Made by a program: the position numbers and the translations under genes. DNA of 64,000 nucleotides from Polyangiaceae bacterium (lineage in GTDB: Bacteria; Myxococcota_A; Polyangia; Polyangiales; Polyangiaceae), in NCBI GenBank assembly GCA_041389725.1, contig JAWKRG010000010.1, forward strand, positions 62,001-126,000, in the 5' to 3' direction. The notes beneath the pieces are model-generated. The model saw nothing but the letters and a program-made list of their open reading frames with translations. It was not told where the DNA came from and did no database searches. Shown in pieces: positions 55,462 to 64,000 of this stretch (its first letter is position 1; every line of letters starts with the position of its first letter).

Positions 55462-55997
55462 GCGGCGCACAATCCGATGCCATCAGCCTGTTGGTCGTGG
55501 ACGACGACGACGTGCTGCGCACGCAGCTCGTGCGAGCCTTTGCCGATCGCGGCTTTATGGCTTCGGGAGCCGCCAATGCGAGGGAGGCGCTCGAGCTGGC
55601 GGCCCGCGAGGCGCCCGAGCTGGCCGTGGTGGATTTGCGCATCGGCGCAGAAAGTGGCCTGGAGCTCCTTCCACGCCTGCTCGAGATCGAACCGGCGATG
55701 CGTATCGTCGTCCTCACTGGCTATGGCAGCATCGCCACCGCAGTGCAGGCCACCAAGATCGGTGCGACCAACTACCTGGCGAAGCCGGCAGACGTGGACG
55801 ACATCCTGCACGCCCTCGAGCCCAACTCCAGCGGGAGCGCGGCCAACGGCGAGGTTCCATCGCTGGCGCGCGCCGAATGGGAGCACATCAATCGAGTGCT
55901 GAGCGACTGCGGCGGCAACATTTCCGAGGCCGCGCGCAAGCTGCGCATTCACCGACGCTCCCTGCAGCGCAAGTTGAACAAGTTCGCCCCCAAGTAG
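55458..55997 (+). CDS. regA: RegA/PrrA-type response regulator
   Basis: The 179-residue regulator has a receiver domain (phospho-acceptor D59 in LAVVDLRIG; VVDDDDV acidic pocket near 14-20, Lys in YLAKPAD). A short linker follows, then a Fis-type C-terminal helix-turn-helix, GGNISEAARKLRIHRRSLQR, the form characteristic of RegA/ActR. With the RegB-like kinase it forms a redox-responsive two-component system controlling respiration-type genes. It is coupled (ATGA) to the upstream outer-membrane gene. Confidence 0.87.
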   Translation: MSGAQSDAISLLVVDDDDVLRTQLVRAFADRGFMASGAANAREALELAAREAPELAVVDLRIGAESGLELLPRLLEIEPAMRIVVLTGYGSIATAVQATKIGATNYLAKPADVDDILHALEPNSSGSAANGEVPSLARAEWEHINRVLSDCGGNISEAARKLRIHRRSLQRKLNKFAPK

Positions 55998-56033
55998 TGG
56001 GTGGCGATCGGCCGACGTTTTTGAGAGCCGCCC

Positions 56034-56444
56034 TCAGCCGCCGTCTGTGCCAGCGTCGGTGCCCCCGGCGCCTCCGTGGCTGTGGCCCGCCATGCCGGCC
56101 ATTCCCGCCATGCCGCCTGCGCCGCCATGTACGTGTCCGCCCGCACCGGCATGTCCGCCTGCACCACCGTCCACGAGCGGGGCCGCGTCGCAAAGTGCCA
56201 CACACTCCACCTTTTTGCTGGTGCAGGTGGCGGTGTCATTGTCGTGGGCTGCCTGGTGGCAGTCGTTGATGGCTCCGGGATCCCCGGTGTCTTTCAAGTG
56301 GCAGGCCTCGATGATCGCGGTGCAGTCGTCGGAGGTCCCAGTGCCCCCGGTTCCGCCGCTACCACCGCCGTTGTCGCTGTCCTCGCTGCAGGCGACGAGG
56401 GAGAGGGAACCTGCCAGCACTGCCCATATGGCTGATCGAAGCAT
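56034..56444 (-). CDS. His/Met/Gly-rich small lipoprotein
   Basis: The 136-residue protein has a lipoprotein signal (MLRSAIWAVLAGSLSLVACS), a small Cys-containing domain (about 40-90 with CTAIIEAC, DCHQAAH, CTSKKVECVALC) and a tail with GGHAGAGGHVHGG and GMAGMAGMAGHSHGG, repeats of His and Met in Gly. Such tails bind Cu, Ni or Zn ions loosely. It is convergent with the RegA-like gene and may belong to metal handling of that cluster. Function unproven. Confidence 0.7.
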   Translation of the reverse strand: MLRSAIWAVLAGSLSLVACSEDSDNGGGSGGTGGTGTSDDCTAIIEACHLKDTGDPGAINDCHQAAHDNDTATCTSKKVECVALCDAAPLVDGGAGGHAGAGGHVHGGAGGMAGMAGMAGHSHGGAGGTDAGTDGG

Positions 56445-56548
56445 GCAAGCAGGGTAGCAAGTCAGACCTGGAGGTCAGGTGCGGCAAATCGTCGCGGCTC
56501 CAAGCTCGACTCGGGCGTCCCTTCGCGCCAGGAGTGTTCGACACGAGT

Positions 56549-59500
56549 CTAGTGCACGACCACACGGTCGCCGCTGCCGCGGCCGAAGGTCTCGGGCTCG
56601 TACATCTCTTCTGCCTTCGGCGGTGGGACGACGAAGGTTCCGGGCGTGATGGCGCGAGCGACGTAGGTGTACTCGTAGGTGCCGCCGTAGACGATGGATG
56701 CGAAGGCCTCGGCCCGTTCGTCTCGGAGGTTCTGATGCTCGTACCAGGCCCTGGACCACCACCACGGGACTTTGGGATCGATCTTCTGATCCTTCGGCAC
56801 GCTGGGGGATGTGGCGAGCGCGGGGTTCAGGGGCTCGAAGCCCGCAGGCAGCCAGTCCACGAGGGCAACGTGATAACGCCGCGCTGGCGCCACCATCGTG
56901 ACGCGAACGCGCACCAAAGAGCCCGCCTTCACGCGCCAGGTTCCGTCGCGGTCTCGGGTGACCCGCGCCGCCTCGTCGGCGCCTTCGTACACGCGCTCGA
57001 CGGAAAAGCCGTGCTCCGCGGGGGGCGGACGCAGGTTGGCGGGCGCGTACTGCATGCCGAGGCGATAGTAGAGGCGACCGTCGCCGTTCTTGTCGAGGAT
57101 GAGCTGACTGCGCGCGCCGGGCGCGCCCAGTAGTGCGAGCGGGATTTCCGTGTGCTGTCGATCGACGCTTCTTCCTCGGAAACCGTGGTCGAGGGCAAGG
57201 CGTTCGCCGAGCCACGCGCGGGCTATGAAGTTCGGTGTCACGTTCTCGAACACTTCGAAGTAGCGGCTCAGCCCGAGCAGGACGAACACGTTGTCTTGGG
57301 TGCTGCCCCAATGGCCGCGCTTGCGGTGCCCCAAGAGCCCGCGTGCGAGCTTGGGCAGGGCGTCGAACTCCTTGCGGTCATCGATGGTGGCTTCCAACAA
57401 GATGCCGTCGGTGCGGCGGCTGGAGCCCAGCGTCACGTGGCGTGCGTCGTCGAAGTGGGTGACCCAGTGCGCCCGCCCCGCGGTCTCGGTGATGCGGTTG
57501 TCGAGGTGGCGACGGATCTCGGTCACCTCTTGCTGCGCAGCCGCGTCGTGCCTCAACACCGGCAGCAGCCAGCCCAGCGCGTCGAGGCTGCGGGACTTGA
57601 TACCACCGGCTTCGTTGGCGATTGCGCGAGCGCGCGACGGGTCGGCGTCTCCTGCTCGCTGACGCACGTACAGGGCGTACGACTCCACGGTGCGCTGCGC
57701 TTCCGGGTGCCAAATACGCGGGATGTGGCGCCGAATGTCGACGAGGAAGCGCATTGCGTCGCGCAGCATGCTGGAAGGAACGAAGAACTTGCGGTCCTTG
57801 GCGCGCAGCAGAGCGTGCGCGACGTGGATGCTGACGAAGGGGTCCGGTGGGCGGTCCTTGCGCCAATAGTCCCAGCCGCCGGAGTAGTGCTGACGCGCAG
57901 CGAGACGCTCCATGTCGCGTGCCATGCTGCGTTTCAATTCTGCTCGCGGCGGCAAGCCCTCTGCCTCGAATGCGCCGAGAACGGGTTCCAGTGCCGCAAT
58001 GCTCAGCATGCGGCTGGCAATCTGCTCGTTGCACTCGAAGGGATAGCGCTGCAGGTAGATCATCGCGTCGGTCAGGCCCTGCAGTGCCGTCGACGAAGTG
58101 GTCACCTCCAGCGCGCCGAATTCGCGCACCACGTTGCGGGGGACTTGTACGACCTGAGCCACGCTGCCCGAGTCGATTTCGCCGTAGGTGGCGAAGGCCT
58201 CGGTCGTCGCGGGCGTCCAGACCGGCAGCTCCACCGTGGAAGCATCGGAGCCGTCACTCCCTACCGCACCAACCTGAAACTTGGTGGTGCCAGCGGACTT
58301 GGTGGCGACGGAAAAACGAGTCTCGACGCGGTCAGCGGCCGGAACCGTGACGCGGACTGCGGTCGGGCCGAGTAGCTGCGCGTTGTCCGCGCGGACGGCC
58401 ACGTCCACGGTCATGGCCTTGGTGGTCTGATTCTGCAGCACCACGGGCAGATGAAAGCGATCTCCGTAGTTGAGAAAGCGAGGCGCTTGCGTGCGGACCA
58501 TGAGAGGCAACCGCGCGGTGAGCGCGCTTTCGCCAGCGCCGAAGTCGCGCGCCCCGTGGGAGGCAACGGCGAACACACGATACCGTGTCAGGCTGTCCGG
58601 GAGCTTCACATTTGCGCGCCCTCTGCCCGCCGCATCCGTGACCAACTTCGGAACGAAGGCAGCGAGGGGGTTGAAGTTCGTGCGCACGGCGAGGGGGGAA
58701 GCGTCGCTCGCGTTCTTGTCGCTGCGATCCTCGGCGGACTCAGTGGCAACTGGTGGAGGGGCGGGTGACTGTGCCGGGCTGGGCGCCGGCTTCGCGCTGG
58801 CTTTGCTCGGGCCGCGGACGGCACGACCTCCGGCGCCATACCCTCCGAGGGTGGTCATCTCGAGTTTCTTCAGTTCCTTGGAGCCGCCACCGTTCTTCTC
58901 CTTCAGTTTGCCGTCGGTCTTCAGCTCGAACTGCGACAAGTCGGGCTCTCCCAATAGGATCCGCAAGCGAGCTTCGTAGTCACTGACCGCTCCGCCGCGA
59001 GCTGGGTACAAGGTCGCGATGGGGTCTGGCGTCGTGTAGCCCGCCAACGCGAGCACGGATTCGTCGACCACGACCAGGGCGACGTGGGCACCTTTCACGG
59101 GGCGTCCTGCGGGATCGAGGACGGTGACCCCCACACTGGTTTTCGCTCCCGGCGCCACTGCTTCCTGCTTCGGTTGAACCTCGATCGCGAGGGTGCGATC
59201 CTTCGGCGGAATGCGCAGCGCGAGTTGACCCGACGCGGTTGCAGGTCGGGGCGGGAGTGATGCGGTTGGGTTGCCGCGCTCGTCCTCACGCGGGCGCGAG
59301 CCAACGAGGTGAACGCGGGCAATGACGCCAGGCACCCAAGCGCGGTCCAGCGGCACCTCCAGGGTCTGGACTCGGGAGCTCACGCTGATGCGTCGTGTGG
59401 TCACGATGCCGTCGCGGTCGAGGACCAGTACGCCTTCGGCCGGGGCGAAGGGCGACGTCAGCAGCAGCTTGGCCGTAGCACCAGCTTCGTACTCGTCCTG

Positions 59501-62500
59501 ATCGGCGGTGAGCTCGACCTTGTCGCCCTCCAGCTCCGGTACCATGGCCGGGTCATCGGAGAGCACCCAGCTGTCCAGCTCCGTGTTGCTCTTGCGACCG
59601 TGTTCATCGCTCACGACGGCGGTAATGCGGTATTGCCCGCCGCGCTTGGTGTCGATCACGCAACGCTGGGCCTCCGCGCTGCTGACGAACTCGCAGCCCG
59701 GGCCAGCCTCACGGCTCTCCTTTCGCTTGTGTCCACGCCAGGTGAAGGTCAACCGCGCGCTTCGGATCTCGACCTTGCGTCCCGGGATGGCTTTGCCGTC
59801 GATATCCGTGACCAAAGCATCCAGCACGATGGGTTTGCCTGCCGTGACCATGCGGCTCTCTTGCTTGAGCCCGACCGTGACGCTCGCCGGGTGAACCAGC
59901 ATCTTGGTGTTGGCGGACCAGCTCTGTCGACTGACGTCCGTGACGGTTGCCTCGAAGGACAGCAGCCGCGGATAGGACGGCTCCAAAGCGTCGAAGTCCA
60001 CGCGCAGACGGTGCTGCCCCTCGGCGTTGGTGGCTGCACGCCAACTCTCGTTGGCGCGCCGTTTGGCCTCGTCGTCGTCGCCGCTCCACCAAAAGATCCG
60101 TGGGCGCTTGCCGAAGTGATAGGCATCGCGTTTCGGCGGCACGAAGTAGGCATCCTCGGCTTGCACGCGCCACTGCACTTCGCTCTCGGGCAGGCCTCCG
60201 CCAGCGTAGTAGGCCGCGCTGACAGTCGCGATGGCGTGCTTGCCCACGAAGTAGGGCCCCTCCGTCGCCTCCGCGGTCACCTCGAACTCTGGCCGCTTGA
60301 ACTCTTCGATTTTGAACCAATGAGTGTAGGAGCCGCCTCGATCCGAAAGCGACAGTTTCACCCGCGCGCGGCCGAGGTTGGCGGCGTCGGGCAAGTCGAA
60401 TCCAAGGTAGAACGCGCCGTCGGCATCGACGCTGGTTTCACCCTTCGCGACGGTGTTGCCGCGCGGCTCGACCGCTTCCCACTCGACCTTGCGGCTGGCA
60501 TTCGGCGGCAGGCTGCCGAGGTCGCCCTTCGGGCCCGCGGTGGAGAGGCGGACCCAACCCTTCACGCTCACGCGCTCTTTGGGCTTGTACAGACCGCGGT
60601 CGTCGAAAACCATCCAACGCACGGGCTCGTAGCCGCCGCGGGCGATGAGTTCCCCGTCTCTGCCACCGACGAAGACGCGGTCCTTGCCCCGTTTCGCGAT
60701 CAGCAAGTCGCCGCTGCTCCCCAAGGGTAGGCTGGCAAGTCCTGTGGCCGCGACGGTCGCGCGACCGCTGCCTGGAAAGACCGACAGTTCGACACCCGGT
60801 TGGGGCGCACCGGTCTTGAGGTCCGTGACGAAGGCAGTCAGGTCCGTGCGATCGCGGAAGGCGGACAGGCCCAAATCCGTCGACTGAATCCAGACCCGGA
60901 CCCACTCTCGCTCGCGCCAGCCGCCGCGGACAGGACGGGGTTGCTGCGGCGGCTCCACGATGGCGACGACTTGACCGACGCCGTCGGTGAGGGCCTTGTC
61001 CAGATCGATGCGTGTCTCGACGAGTTCGTCCGGAGCCTTGCGCGGTGACACCATCGTCGACTGCACCAGGCGACCCGGCGGCGCGGTGAGGCGCCCGTCC
61101 CAATCCCAGTCCCTGCGGAAGCGCTCGTAGCGTCGGTAGTCTTCGGGGTTCACGGCATACAGCTTCACCCGCAGCTGTGGGCGATTGACTGAAAAGACCC
61201 GCAGCTGACGCTTGTAGAAGGGGTCGAGGACGACCATCGGGTTCTGCTCGCCGAAGAGCATCGGCTCCGCAGGGTCGACGTGGATCTGAAAGCTGGTCTT
61301 GCCGCTCAGCGTCTGCTCGAACCCGTCTTTCAACGCCGCTGCGATATTGATCGTGTAGGTAACGCGACCGCGACTGCGCCCGCGCAGCGACAGGGTATTG
61401 CCGCTCACGTCGATGGACATGCCATCCAGGGGCGGGTCGACGGTGATCATCGAGTCCTCGAATGCCTCGGCGGCGATCGGATTCGAGAAACGAATGCGCC
61501 AGGGCGCAAGGGGCGGACACCCGTCGTACCAGCCGCAGCGAGCCTCCGTGACTTCGAAGGGCCCGTAGGTGCGGAAGTCGATGCTCTGATCTGCCTCGGT
61601 GGGCTTGGGCCCCTCGGCTGAGCGCGCGCCCATCGCCAGCTCCATGCGCACATGCGCGGCTTTGGGCAACGGAGCCGTGGGCGTCAGTACGATGAAGCGG
61701 TCCTTCTCGGCGCGGGCCGCCAATCCGCGCACGGCTTCGTCCTTCTCGATCTCATCGGCCGTAGCGAGGCGCACGTCGTACCGGCCCCGGTCCACCCGAG
61801 CGCTGAAGCTCGTGAGCAGCTTGTTGGGGTCGATGCGCTGGTTGAACTCGGCGTACACCAAAGGCGAGAGATCCGTCGGCCCACTCCAGCGCTCGGGGTA
61901 CTGATCCACTATCTTCAGGGTGGGCGTGTCGAAGGTGAACTCGTGGTCGCGACTGAGCGTGTGGCCGCTCGGCGCACGTGTGCCCGCACGAACCCGAACG
62001 CGAAATGTCGACGACATGGGTAGGCGTTCGCCCTCGGCTTCGAACAGCAGCGTTTGCGTGCCGATCCAGCGAAACTTGCCTGGCGGTGTCGGCTCGATGC
62101 TCGCGGGGGAAGGCAACGCGGCGAGCTCGTCGTGGGATGTCACCGGGATCATCGCCTCGGAGAACGTGATGCTGACGTTTTTGGCCAGGCTCACGTCACC
62201 TTCGGGCGCGTGGCGCAGCACGGTCAACTCTCCTCCCGGCGCGGCAGCGGCAGGTGCCGTGGCCTTGGGGGGAAAGGCCGTGTTCACCGTCTTGCCCGGC
62301 CGCGGCGCGGGCAGCGACTTGTCGCGCAGCGCGAAGCTCTTCTTCGCGGCGCCCTTCAGCGCGGGCAATCGCTTCTCTACGCGCGCGCGATCCGCTGCGT
62401 TCAGCGGCTTGCCCTCCACCAGTCTCGAGCGCACGGCGACTTCGGGATCCGCGTTGCTCAGGCGAAAGCCAAGGCCAGACTTGCTCAGTCGCCAGGCGAC

Positions 62501-62623
62501 GTCTTCTTTGGGAGCGGGCTGCTTGCTGCGACCGGTCACGGGAGCCTTCGCAGGCTCTTGACCCGGGCAAGCTACGGAAAGGGTCGCTGCGCACGCAAGC
62601 AGGAGTGCTCTTGTCAGCTTCAT
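56549..62623 (-). CDS. Bacterial alpha-2-macroglobulin family lipoprotein (YfhM-like)
   Basis: The predicted 2024-residue protein has a lipoprotein signal (LLLACAATLSVACPGQEPA, Cys 19), several MG-type beta domains, the A2M bait/N-terminal regions and a C-terminal thioester domain with CNEQ at 1531-1534 (in YPFECNEQIASRML). This preserves the Cys-x-Glu-Gln needed for the internal thioester. Family proteins trap proteases in the periplasm. In Enterobacteria the gene is beside pbpC; here the neighbours are a small lipoprotein gene and an HD hydrolase gene. Single ATG start at 62623. Confidence 0.92.
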   Translation of the reverse strand: MKLTRALLLACAATLSVACPGQEPAKAPVTGRSKQPAPKEDVAWRLSKSGLGFRLSNADPEVAVRSRLVEGKPLNAADRARVEKRLPALKGAAKKSFALRDKSLPAPRPGKTVNTAFPPKATAPAAAAPGGELTVLRHAPEGDVSLAKNVSITFSEAMIPVTSHDELAALPSPASIEPTPPGKFRWIGTQTLLFEAEGERLPMSSTFRVRVRAGTRAPSGHTLSRDHEFTFDTPTLKIVDQYPERWSGPTDLSPLVYAEFNQRIDPNKLLTSFSARVDRGRYDVRLATADEIEKDEAVRGLAARAEKDRFIVLTPTAPLPKAAHVRMELAMGARSAEGPKPTEADQSIDFRTYGPFEVTEARCGWYDGCPPLAPWRIRFSNPIAAEAFEDSMITVDPPLDGMSIDVSGNTLSLRGRSRGRVTYTINIAAALKDGFEQTLSGKTSFQIHVDPAEPMLFGEQNPMVVLDPFYKRQLRVFSVNRPQLRVKLYAVNPEDYRRYERFRRDWDWDGRLTAPPGRLVQSTMVSPRKAPDELVETRIDLDKALTDGVGQVVAIVEPPQQPRPVRGGWREREWVRVWIQSTDLGLSAFRDRTDLTAFVTDLKTGAPQPGVELSVFPGSGRATVAATGLASLPLGSSGDLLIAKRGKDRVFVGGRDGELIARGGYEPVRWMVFDDRGLYKPKERVSVKGWVRLSTAGPKGDLGSLPPNASRKVEWEAVEPRGNTVAKGETSVDADGAFYLGFDLPDAANLGRARVKLSLSDRGGSYTHWFKIEEFKRPEFEVTAEATEGPYFVGKHAIATVSAAYYAGGGLPESEVQWRVQAEDAYFVPPKRDAYHFGKRPRIFWWSGDDDEAKRRANESWRAATNAEGQHRLRVDFDALEPSYPRLLSFEATVTDVSRQSWSANTKMLVHPASVTVGLKQESRMVTAGKPIVLDALVTDIDGKAIPGRKVEIRSARLTFTWRGHKRKESREAGPGCEFVSSAEAQRCVIDTKRGGQYRITAVVSDEHGRKSNTELDSWVLSDDPAMVPELEGDKVELTADQDEYEAGATAKLLLTSPFAPAEGVLVLDRDGIVTTRRISVSSRVQTLEVPLDRAWVPGVIARVHLVGSRPREDERGNPTASLPPRPATASGQLALRIPPKDRTLAIEVQPKQEAVAPGAKTSVGVTVLDPAGRPVKGAHVALVVVDESVLALAGYTTPDPIATLYPARGGAVSDYEARLRILLGEPDLSQFELKTDGKLKEKNGGGSKELKKLEMTTLGGYGAGGRAVRGPSKASAKPAPSPAQSPAPPPVATESAEDRSDKNASDASPLAVRTNFNPLAAFVPKLVTDAAGRGRANVKLPDSLTRYRVFAVASHGARDFGAGESALTARLPLMVRTQAPRFLNYGDRFHLPVVLQNQTTKAMTVDVAVRADNAQLLGPTAVRVTVPAADRVETRFSVATKSAGTTKFQVGAVGSDGSDASTVELPVWTPATTEAFATYGEIDSGSVAQVVQVPRNVVREFGALEVTTSSTALQGLTDAMIYLQRYPFECNEQIASRMLSIAALEPVLGAFEAEGLPPRAELKRSMARDMERLAARQHYSGGWDYWRKDRPPDPFVSIHVAHALLRAKDRKFFVPSSMLRDAMRFLVDIRRHIPRIWHPEAQRTVESYALYVRQRAGDADPSRARAIANEAGGIKSRSLDALGWLLPVLRHDAAAQQEVTEIRRHLDNRITETAGRAHWVTHFDDARHVTLGSSRRTDGILLEATIDDRKEFDALPKLARGLLGHRKRGHWGSTQDNVFVLLGLSRYFEVFENVTPNFIARAWLGERLALDHGFRGRSVDRQHTEIPLALLGAPGARSQLILDKNGDGRLYYRLGMQYAPANLRPPPAEHGFSVERVYEGADEAARVTRDRDGTWRVKAGSLVRVRVTMVAPARRYHVALVDWLPAGFEPLNPALATSPSVPKDQKIDPKVPWWWSRAWYEHQNLRDERAEAFASIVYGGTYEYTYVARAITPGTFVVPPPKAEEMYEPETFGRGSGDRVVVH

Positions 62624-62823
62624 GATGCCTCCTCGGCGGCGACCTCGGGCAGCCGCTGCCGTCGCGTCGCGTGCAGGCTAGCAACTCGAGCGGGGTGCTG
62701 TCACCCGACGCAGGTTCTCCCGCTCGGCTTCACGGCTCGCGCCGAACTTCGGTCAAACCCCGGGAAAATCCGCGAGTAGCGCCGGGGATTGAGGGCTCTC
62801 ACACCCCGTGGCAGCAACGACCC

Positions 62824-63402
62824 ATGGCAAGCGTCGCCGATCGCATCATCGATACCGTCATCCACCTCGACACGCTGAGCGAGTTGCCGCGCACGGGCTG
62901 GTTGCTGCGAGGAGTACGCCCCTGCGAGAGCATCGCAGATCACTGCTTCGGCGTGGCGCTGCTGGCGATGATGCTGGCCGACGAATTGCGTTCCGAAGGG
63001 CAGTCCGTAAACGTAGAAGCGGTGCTGCGCATGGCGGTTCTGCACGACGCACCAGAAGCGCGCACGGGAGATGTGCCGATGCCCAGCAAGACCGCCGAAG
63101 CAGCTCGCGCACTCGACCAGTTGGAGGACCGCCTGGCGCAGGAGTTGCTGCCGCCCGAGTTGGTTGGCTACTGGCGTGAAGCCGAAGCAGGAGAGACCCT
63201 GGAAGCGCGCATCGTGCGCGCCGCGGACAAGTTGCAGATGATGATCAAGGTCATGTGCTACGAGCGCACGCATCGCGGCGACCTGCACGAGTTCTGGGAG
63301 AACGAGAAGAACTTTCGCCACATGGACCTCCCGCTTGCGCGGCGCCTGTTCGAACGCATTTGTGAGCGCTCCGGCCGCCGCGCGCCCTGGGTCGAGGCGT
63401 GA
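62824..63402 (+). CDS. HD-domain hydrolase (YfbR/HDDC2-like 5'-nucleotidase)
   Basis: The 192-residue protein has HD-type metal-site motifs: H in CESIADHCFGVALLAMMLAD, HD in MAVLHDAPEARTGDV, and a late Asp in IVRAADKLQMM. YfbR-type enzymes hydrolyse deoxynucleoside monophosphates. The start ATG at 62824 gives MASVADRIIDTVIHL. It is divergent from the A2M gene with about 200 bp between them. Confidence 0.85.
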   Translation: MASVADRIIDTVIHLDTLSELPRTGWLLRGVRPCESIADHCFGVALLAMMLADELRSEGQSVNVEAVLRMAVLHDAPEARTGDVPMPSKTAEAARALDQLEDRLAQELLPPELVGYWREAEAGETLEARIVRAADKLQMMIKVMCYERTHRGDLHEFWENEKNFRHMDLPLARRLFERICERSGRRAPWVEA

Positions 63403-63484
63403 CCTGGGCAGGGTAGCTCGGTGCGGCGCATCGCGCTTGGCTGGGCTCGAAACGGCCCGTCGCTAGTATGGAGATCCAATCCGC

Positions 63485-64000
63485 ATGACCTTGAGAATCG
63501 CCACCCTCAACATTTGGAACAAGTCAGGGCCCTGGCTGCGACGCCTGGAGCTCATCCGCTCGGAACTCGCACGATCGCGGCTCAACGTGCTCGGATTGCA
63601 GGAAGTCCTGCGCATGGATCGCGGCGGCGTGGTGACGGACGAAACCTGTCAGGCCACCGAGATCGGAGGCGCCCTCGGCTACCAGGTCGCCTATGGCGCC
63701 GCCGCGGACTACGGGGGCGGGCTGCATTTCGGCAACGCGTTGCTGTCGCGTCACCCGATCGTGTCCAGCCGTACACTTCCGTTGCCCGGGCGAGAGAGCG
63801 GAGAAACGCGTTCGCTGCTCTACGCCTTGGTCGACAGCCCCTTTGGTCAACTGCCGGTATTCGTGACACATCTCAATTGGAAGCTGCACCACGGGAACTA
63901 CCGCTTGGCTCAGGTCAAGTTCATCGTCGAGCAGATCTTCGAGCTGTGTCCAATCGATGAAACCAAACTCCCCCCTGTGCTCATGGGCGACTTCAACGCG
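63485..64000 (+). CDS. Endonuclease/exonuclease/phosphatase-family protein, 3' end beyond the window
   Basis: The first 172 residues are visible. Motifs of the EEP superfamily are present: RIATLNIWNK (N at the metal site), GLQEVLRMD (Glu ligand), GNALLSRHPI, VFVTHLNWKLHHG and MGDFNA at the edge (Asp/Asn catalytic). The family includes sphingomyelinase-, DNase- and phosphatase-like enzymes; no signal peptide is seen at the ATG at 63485. The subfamily cannot be set without the rest. Confidence 0.85.
   Translation, partial: MTLRIATLNIWNKSGPWLRRLELIRSELARSRLNVLGLQEVLRMDRGGVVTDETCQATEIGGALGYQVAYGAAADYGGGLHFGNALLSRHPIVSSRTLPLPGRESGETRSLLYALVDSPFGQLPVFVTHLNWKLHHGNYRLAQVKFIVEQIFELCPIDETKLPPVLMGDFNA

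Overview
The window is GC-rich DNA from a Gram-negative bacterium, most likely a myxobacterium (Myxococcota, Sorangium/Polyangium-like). The pointers are many secreted lipoproteins with Gly/Ala/Asp 'GGxGG' or 'DASADAG' linkers, Cys-rich repeat lipoproteins, a eukaryotic-type Ser/Thr kinase, a formylglycine-enzyme-like lipoprotein, a giant alpha-2-macroglobulin, an FHA-GGDEF protein, and an integrase arranged like that of the Myxococcus phage Mx8. No 16S rRNA or other decisive marker is present, so the taxonomy is an inference.

Region 1 (18-13341) is an accessory region built on a tRNA-Thr(CGT) gene at 637-711. A 48-bp perfect direct repeat (666-713 and 11721-11768) marks an 11,055-bp integrated element. 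It carries a tyrosine integrase and an excisionase-like protein, a small XRE-type regulator read divergently from them, and a tight three-gene operon on the minus strand: AAA+ ATPase, subtilisin-like S8 protease, CHAT (caspase-like) protease. It also carries a small conserved DNA-binding-like protein and a gene pair ending in an XRE-ImmA/IrrE metallopeptidase. The ATPase/subtilase pair matches the IetAS anti-phage layout; the CHAT protease is an extra, putative effector. The attachment site lies inside the integrase gene: in the integrated state the protein ends within the tRNA, but in the excised circle the same frame would continue 91 residues into the other end of the element (11446-11720), giving a 538-residue integrase. 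To the right of attR are two decayed tRNA-3'-end relics, a YhcG/DUF1016 nuclease split by an in-frame amber codon, and a relic of a second integrase tail, so elements have probably accumulated at this site.

Region 2 (13363-23500) is mostly housekeeping chromosome: a Ser/Thr kinase, D-aminoacyl-tRNA deacylase, a HIT protein, an acetyltransferase, a cobalamin riboswitch controlling a surface-type lipoprotein and a TonB-dependent receptor (a probable B12-uptake operon), a saccharopine-dehydrogenase-like oxidoreductase, an SLC13 transporter and a MepA-like endopeptidase.

Region 3 (23647-44021) mixes secreted proteins with core metabolism: a beta-propeller lipoprotein overlapping a duplicated tetra-haem DUF1111 oxidoreductase and a DUF192 lipoprotein; dehydrogenases; a ferredoxin/LOG-like pair; Ppx/GppA; acyl-CoA dehydrogenase; and a run of predicted secreted proteins (TPR, TIGR03790, formylglycine-enzyme-like, LAS-peptidase-like, transglutaminase-elicitor-like).

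Region 4 (44207-64000) is regulatory and redox: TetR, FHA-GGDEF, a secreted esterase, a STAND ATPase with a C-terminal winged helix, then a 49773-55997 cluster pairing a RegB/RegA-type redox two-component system with a thioredoxin-MauG fusion, a YtkA-like lipoprotein and an outer-membrane-like protein. A His/Met-rich lipoprotein, alpha-2-macroglobulin, an HD phosphohydrolase and a truncated EEP-family hydrolase close the window.
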